A stretch of DNA of 64,000 bases from Tetraselmis striata. Lineage: Eukaryota > Chlorophyta > Chlorodendrophyceae > Chlorodendrales > Chlorodendraceae. The DNA is taken from NCBI GenBank assembly GCA_006384855.1, contig VCJN01002174.1:1-64000 (forward strand), in the 5' to 3' direction. Shown piece by piece: positions 59,060-64,000 of the stretch. A program made the position numbers and the translations under genes. The stretch's first letter is position 1; each line of letters opens with the position of its first letter. Under the pieces are notes generated by a model. That model searched no databases. It was not told where the DNA came from and saw nothing but the letters and a program-made list of their open reading frames with translations.

Positions 59060-62000
59060 ATCAGCCACATATTCAGATTCCCCATTCCCATGCGGCGGCG
59101 CGTTCTCCAGTGCGGCACCTCAACATCATCAGCATGTGCCGTCGCGCGGCATGCGAAAACGCACTCTTCATCCTCTCGCGGCAGCGTGTTTTATATTGTC
59201 GCTACATTGCGCCCATGTTCTCAGTCTTAATTGGCCATATTTTTAGCCTTCAATAAACACAATTATGCATCGTCACGCCCTTTTGCAGCTTTGTCGCTCT
59301 CCATTCGAATTATTTCTCATCACTGGCTCTGGCCCAATCTCATTATGCGGTAACAATGGTGGTGTTGGTGTTGCTGCTCACCCGCATCTTTAGCTCTACC
59401 TCGTCATCATCATGCCGCTGCGCATTTTCCATTGGCGCTGCCGGTCATCAGCATCTTTGGCTCTCTTGTAAGCCCTTCATGAGCACTGTGGCTCCGCATG
59501 ACCATCCGTTTATCATCTACTTTGCATGCTGATGCATTGGGCTTCGCGATAAAGACTCGTGCCAGTAAGCGGAACGTCCTTGTGACAGTCACTGTGACAG
59601 TCACTATATCTGTAATTACGCAGTTTTCTTTGGAATCGTCCCTCTTCCATCTTTTGGTTTGTGGGAGGGTGTATGCATGTATGCTTGCCTTACGCCTGCC
59701 CTACTGCGGAACCCCACACCTGCTTTCTTCATGGCCAGGTAATTTATCATGAAGCTCCTCTTTCCAGGCGTTGTGACGCATATGAGCTTTAGCTAGGATC
59801 AGCCTTAGTGCTAGACAGTTTTACCACTACATACATCATTCATCAATATGGATAGCGGATTGATATAAACTACGACTCTACGAGTAGCACCGCACCGACC
59901 GACCAGTCCGTCAGATGACGGGCTACAAGTAGCACCAGATTCGTCGTCAAGAGTGCCCCAAGTCAGCTTCCACTGCAATTACACCGCCCGCAACGCTCGT
60001 CACGAATCCGGACGATCATCGGAATAAAAGATCATGATGTGTATGTGACGTTATTGCAGCGTAGCGGATATGCATGATTCATCCTAAATATCAGAGACGA
60101 TCACTGGTGCCAGTGGTCCACTATGTCCACTAAGGCCAACTAAGGACAGAGGTCCACTTCGACGCAATTGTGGTATAGTGGTGGTCATAGAGTAATAGTG
60201 TTGGTAAATATCACAGACGATCACTGGCGCCCAGGCTGTAGAAATGATGGCGCCCCTGTAGTAGTAGGGTCTGGTGGCGCTGATGAAGCAGGAATGACTA
60301 ATCGCGACTATATGAGCGACTATATGAGCTACTACATATACTAGCGCGCAGGTGACAATCCTTGTTTCCAGGCGGTAATGACGGCCCGTAGCGTTTTGGC
60401 ACCCTTCCAGCGCGCACTCCGTGCTGTCACCGGTAAAACACGCGCTGTCGAATAAAACGCCTAATACATCGATAACGCGTAAAAGTGAGATTGCGGTGCG
60501 TAACAAGTACGATAATCGGTATTCACCAATTCGCCATATACTATTGTATCGTCTATCGATATTAATTAAGGATGACCTATTTATAGCTACCACGAACGCT
60601 AAAATTGTACGTGAAGTAATCCATTGTCAATGGACAATACAAGCTCAAAGGATGTACTTAATATTTTCCGGATTCGATCATACATTTGCAATACGACTAA
60701 GATGTGTCTGCGAGTTTACTTTCAATAATATATAATAATCTAAACTATCCAAACATATATTGTCTATAACATATTATATTATATTTACTATAATGGACAT
60801 TGATTCGGCAATTGCTGCCGAAACCCCGTCATCATCGCATTATGATTATTTGTAATCAGTAAAGCCCATGATACAATTTCTATACATTTCTTGGCTTTCA
60901 GCTTTTTGACTACTGCTGTTAGTTAAGGATAAAACATATGATATGATATCAGCCAAAAACAGAAATTATCAGTATAGTATATTCCTTAATTAATACAAAA
61001 TAGTAATATAGTAATAACCGGTATTAATGTACCGGCAGTAGGTACCAATCAATCACAAGTAGTTTTTAATTACATACGCTGACTTAGAATAAGTATTACC
61101 TGTTCATAAATATTATTATGAGTATGGATAGCATTAGTAAATTAAACAACAAAACAATTAAAAACACGGTAACTATTTTGGCCTCGCTTCAGCCGTATAG
61201 TCGTGAATAGCTACAGTTTCACGATGAAAATAAGACTTAGATTGGTAGCGGGCAGCCCCCCTCGGTCCACTCGAGTGGGCGGGATAAGGGATGGCGGCGG
61301 CGACGGCGAGTACAGTACTTTGCGCTGTATATGTATGTCTGTAGTACATTGTTTGGCGCGTGAGCTAGTAAATTGTCCCAATTTCAGTGAGTCAAAAGAG
61401 AAGTATAGTGGCCTCTACCGTTTACGCTATAATATTGCGCTTTTCCCCATCAGAATATGCGCCAATAGATGGCACGCGTGATGGGAAATCACTCCTGCGG
61501 CGAGGCCGTTGGCTATCTGGTACATGTTATTCATACGGCGTATGTGTGGTAACAACGACACAGTCGCTATTTAATTAATACGGCAGATGCGATCATGTAT
61601 AATGGTTTGTAGCAATCCTTCATATTAATACGGCGTATACCACCGCGTGGTAAAGTCTCATGGAAAAGTAATAGTGCGGAAATACATGTGTCACTCTGAC
61701 GCACACAGGTATGCGTGCATTCTCCGTAAGGCCTACCGATTATTATTTAAGATTCTTATGATTCTACTACGGGCATTGTGTCTCTGCAGTCCTTGCATTA
61801 TATGCTATTGATTCGCTACCAAAAGCCGGTACAAGCAGCCACATGTATGTATCTTGCGTCTGCTGATGCTGCTGGCTGCTGCTTTATTTGTATTGTAATA
61901 AATTACTGTCCATATCTATAGTCGCTACGACGGACGCCCGCGTTTTAAAGCATGAGTAGCGACGACATGTTACGACATATCTAAAAACAATATCATCGCA

Positions 62001-63355
62001 CGACATATCTGCTGCTAGAATATATACATCAGGGTAGTCAGCCGCAGCAGGAATAAGGCAGCTTACTACCAGTTAAGGATTCATTACTCTACTCTAAATG
62101 ATTAATCTCTACTCTCTACTCTGAAAAAATTATTCCTCGTCCTGCATTATTATTGCCGCCGGCCCTAGCCGTGCGCTTGCGTCGTCAGTATGTGCGGCGC
62201 GTACGAGTACGAGTACACGGAACATTCCTTGTCGTCCGCTCGGTGCACTGCTGATAAGCGGTGGCCTGTTACGAAGTCCCAGGTTCGATTCCTGATTGAC
62301 GTATTTCTATAGGCATTACCGGCGCGGCATGCCCCGGGTTGACCTGGTTGATGGATGCATTAGGCCTTCGGGGCTCTAACTTATGATGCAATGGTCTAAA
62401 GGCGATGCAGACCTACCACAGTTTGCGCAAGATGATGTCAAGCGGTGGAGCGGCGTTGGCCGATATTATGACCGGGGCGAATAACTCTACTTATTTATTT
62501 ACGTTTAATCCTTAGTACATGCACCATACTCGTACTCGTAGGACACATAGCAGGTGCAGCATGCGCTAGCATGGCAGCATGCAGGCTACCAGTCAGTGTA
62601 TATCCGCTACCCGTAGCGCACGGTAAGTGTATATCTGCCGGTCTGCCCTTAGTGGATCGTCCGTTATAATACGCCCGCAGCATACTACATACATTCCTTG
62701 CCGCGCCGGCTGTAGCATATCAGTGTCAGTACAACGCCGGATAGCAGTATGTTGCGAGGTGCAGGTTTTCATTTCATCAATATTTATGGTCCGCGATTGC
62801 CCGTACTGCTCGCCCAGCAAGGTTGAACGCCCAAAGCGTGCCATGTAGTATGCAACGAATGCATCGCGACTGGTCAGGCGGTGTGCCAATCAATGACGAG
62901 CAGTTTATTGCTGCTGCAGCAGTGCAGCACCTAATGGCGCCCGCGACGTGTAATCCTTACACGTTATATTTATCGTGACTAACTACGGGCGCGCGCGCGG
63001 ACCGTGGCGGTCGATGCCGACAGGTGCCGGTTACATGCACCTGTACGCGCGTCAAGGCGCTTCTCATAGGCGGTAGCAGTAGCTGCGCGGGTCCGAGTTA
63101 AAAGTAAGCAGAGAACTCTCAGATTCATTCGCAGCTATATTTCAGCGACTGAAGCACCTGACTCGCACCGACATCGAGGTGATAGTCCGCGCGAGCAACC
63201 ACACCACCGTCCTCTGCTATCTTTGCTGCCGTCCACACTACTTCCGGAAAGGCTGCAACAATTTAAACGGCCCCGCCTGTCCCGCTATACGGGTTGTCGC
63301 TTTTGCATCGGCGGTCGTAACACCATTGCTGAAACCCGCATTTCTTGGCCTACGG
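59060..63355. other. AT-rich gene-free stretch
   Basis: No exon set, domain or long frame is convincing. It holds a doubled GTGACAGTCACT near 59583-59605, two copies of AAATATCA(C/G)AGACGATCAC near 60087 and 60206, and AT-rich DNA from about 60700 to 61200. The tRNA-like relic is listed separately. Confidence 0.45.
62231..62300 (+). tRNA. tRNA-like relic (Ile-GAT-like), probably not functional
   Basis: Has a good B box and T arm (CAGG TTCGATT CCTG) and a hairpin CACTGC-TGATAA-GCGGTG that resembles an anticodon arm with GAT. The D arm lacks the usual GG, the anticodon loop is six bases rather than seven, and the acceptor stem pairs only in part. A tRNA-derived SINE head or a decayed tRNA gene is more likely than a working one. 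Confidence 0.25.
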
Positions 63356-63391
63356 TAATATAGGCCGACACCAACGTCGTCCACCAGCACA

Positions 63392-64000
63392 ATGCTTCGA
63401 TCGGAGATGTTGGGACAGCTACGTCAGCGCCTTCAGGCGCGAGGCATTTCAGAGGGATTGTCGGCGGGTGAGCCTGCACTGCTACGCCGGTCGCCGTCGA
63501 TCACGTTACCAATGCAGCTAGCGGAGGCAGAGGTTGCGTCGGGCCTGCTGAAGCGCTCCAAGTCAGCGTCGCTGGATTCCCTGACCTCCCTCTGCAACAG
63601 TACTGATCTGCAGCAGGAAACAGCAACAATCCGCGACGTCATCAAGCCTGATGGCGTGACGCGTCGCGAATTGATGTCATCCCGCGGTGGCGCTCGTTTG
63701 AAGTTTAACGCGAATATGGACGGTAGCTACTGCCGATCGGTACGCAGCATCTCCAGCGACGGCCTTCCTTCCCACGATGTCTTTCGCAGCGGGCGCCTCG
63801 GGGCAAACGGTGTCACTCCGTCTCTCATCAGCGCCGAGAATCGCTCTATTTTTGAGAAGGACGCGGCTGACGAGGAGCGTCTCGAGCAAATGCTTTCCGC
63901 GTCTCGAAGCAAACGAGTGATGAACGTATCTGGCTCGCTGCCCGGAGGTTCTAACGGCGAGATGCCTCTGGCAGCTGCTGGACGTAAATTCATGTGCAGG
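63392..64000 (+). CDS. Unrecognised protein, N-terminal part (runs off the window)
   Basis: Open for 203 codons from the first ATG after an in-frame TAA at 63356 to the last base of the window, with no stop. Opening residues are MLRSEMLGQLRQRLQARGIS. The sequence is Ser-rich with basic-Ser clusters (LLKRSKSASLDSLTSL, SRSKRVMNVSGS) and an acidic stretch (FEKDAADEERLEQML), as in regulated cytoplasmic proteins. No domain is recognised. The codon third positions favour G/C, unlike the AT-rich DNA just before it. A long first exon is likely, but an intron could end it anywhere. Confidence 0.5.
   Translation, partial: MLRSEMLGQLRQRLQARGISEGLSAGEPALLRRSPSITLPMQLAEAEVASGLLKRSKSASLDSLTSLCNSTDLQQETATIRDVIKPDGVTRRELMSSRGGARLKFNANMDGSYCRSVRSISSDGLPSHDVFRSGRLGANGVTPSLISAENRSIFEKDAADEERLEQMLSASRSKRVMNVSGSLPGGSNGEMPLAAAGRKFMCR

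Noticed and set aside
60084-60593. 169-codon minus-strand frame in the AT-rich region
   Set aside because: It contains a repeated APVIV-DI segment caused by a duplicated 30-base sequence and has no domain or supporting exon.

Overview
The window reads as nuclear DNA of a eukaryotic alga, most likely green, with intron-rich host genes, very long simple-sequence runs and about half of its length in repeats. Evidence for the lineage is indirect: a protein with two starch-binding CBM20 modules and a transit-peptide-like N-terminus, a surface protein with the Cys-rich DDCGVCGGN module familiar from chlorophyte extracellular proteins, and short CCCTAAA/CCCTAAAA tracts of the plant and green-algal telomere type. 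The exact organism cannot be named from sequence alone.

Four host genes can be supported, all split by introns except possibly the last. (1) On the plus strand, 341-7890, the C-terminal gating ring of a Slo/BK-type potassium channel, whose pore half lies before the window. (2) On the minus strand, 15376-9075, a four-exon, 1702-residue type I membrane protein with about eighteen Asp-rich DPGSPGSPG repeats, a Cys-rich module, an EGF-like segment and a C-terminal membrane span. (3) On the minus strand, 39147-28075, a twelve-exon, 1362-residue ankyrin-like protein with a C3HC4 RING finger in its middle, a likely E3 ubiquitin ligase. (4) On the plus strand, 52846-57154, a nine-exon, 399-residue protein made of two CBM20 modules. 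Genes 2-4 were rebuilt by hand, and the exon phases close without a break. A further open frame, 63392 to the right edge, is the start of an unrecognised gene.

Repeats fill the rest. A family of about 165-bp elements with inverted ends (GGTGCCGACG...CGTCGGCACC) has six copies here, every one inside an intron of genes 1, 3 or 4. From about 19.3 to 26.5 kb lies a satellite domain: a tandem array of roughly 230-410-bp units flanked by copies of another repeat of about 375 bp in opposite orientations. From 40 to 50.6 kb there is a decayed non-LTR retrotransposon with a restriction-like endonuclease, a fragment of a related one on the other strand, and a fossil DIRS-like element between direct repeats. 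The stretch from 57.2 to 63.3 kb has no convincing gene apart from a pair of direct repeats and a tRNA-like relic.

The genes do not form a pathway. The CBM20 protein probably acts on starch in the plastid, the channel and the acidic protein in membranes, and the RING protein in protein turnover. The most unusual items are the acidic repeat surface protein, the intron-restricted inverted-repeat family and the satellite domain.
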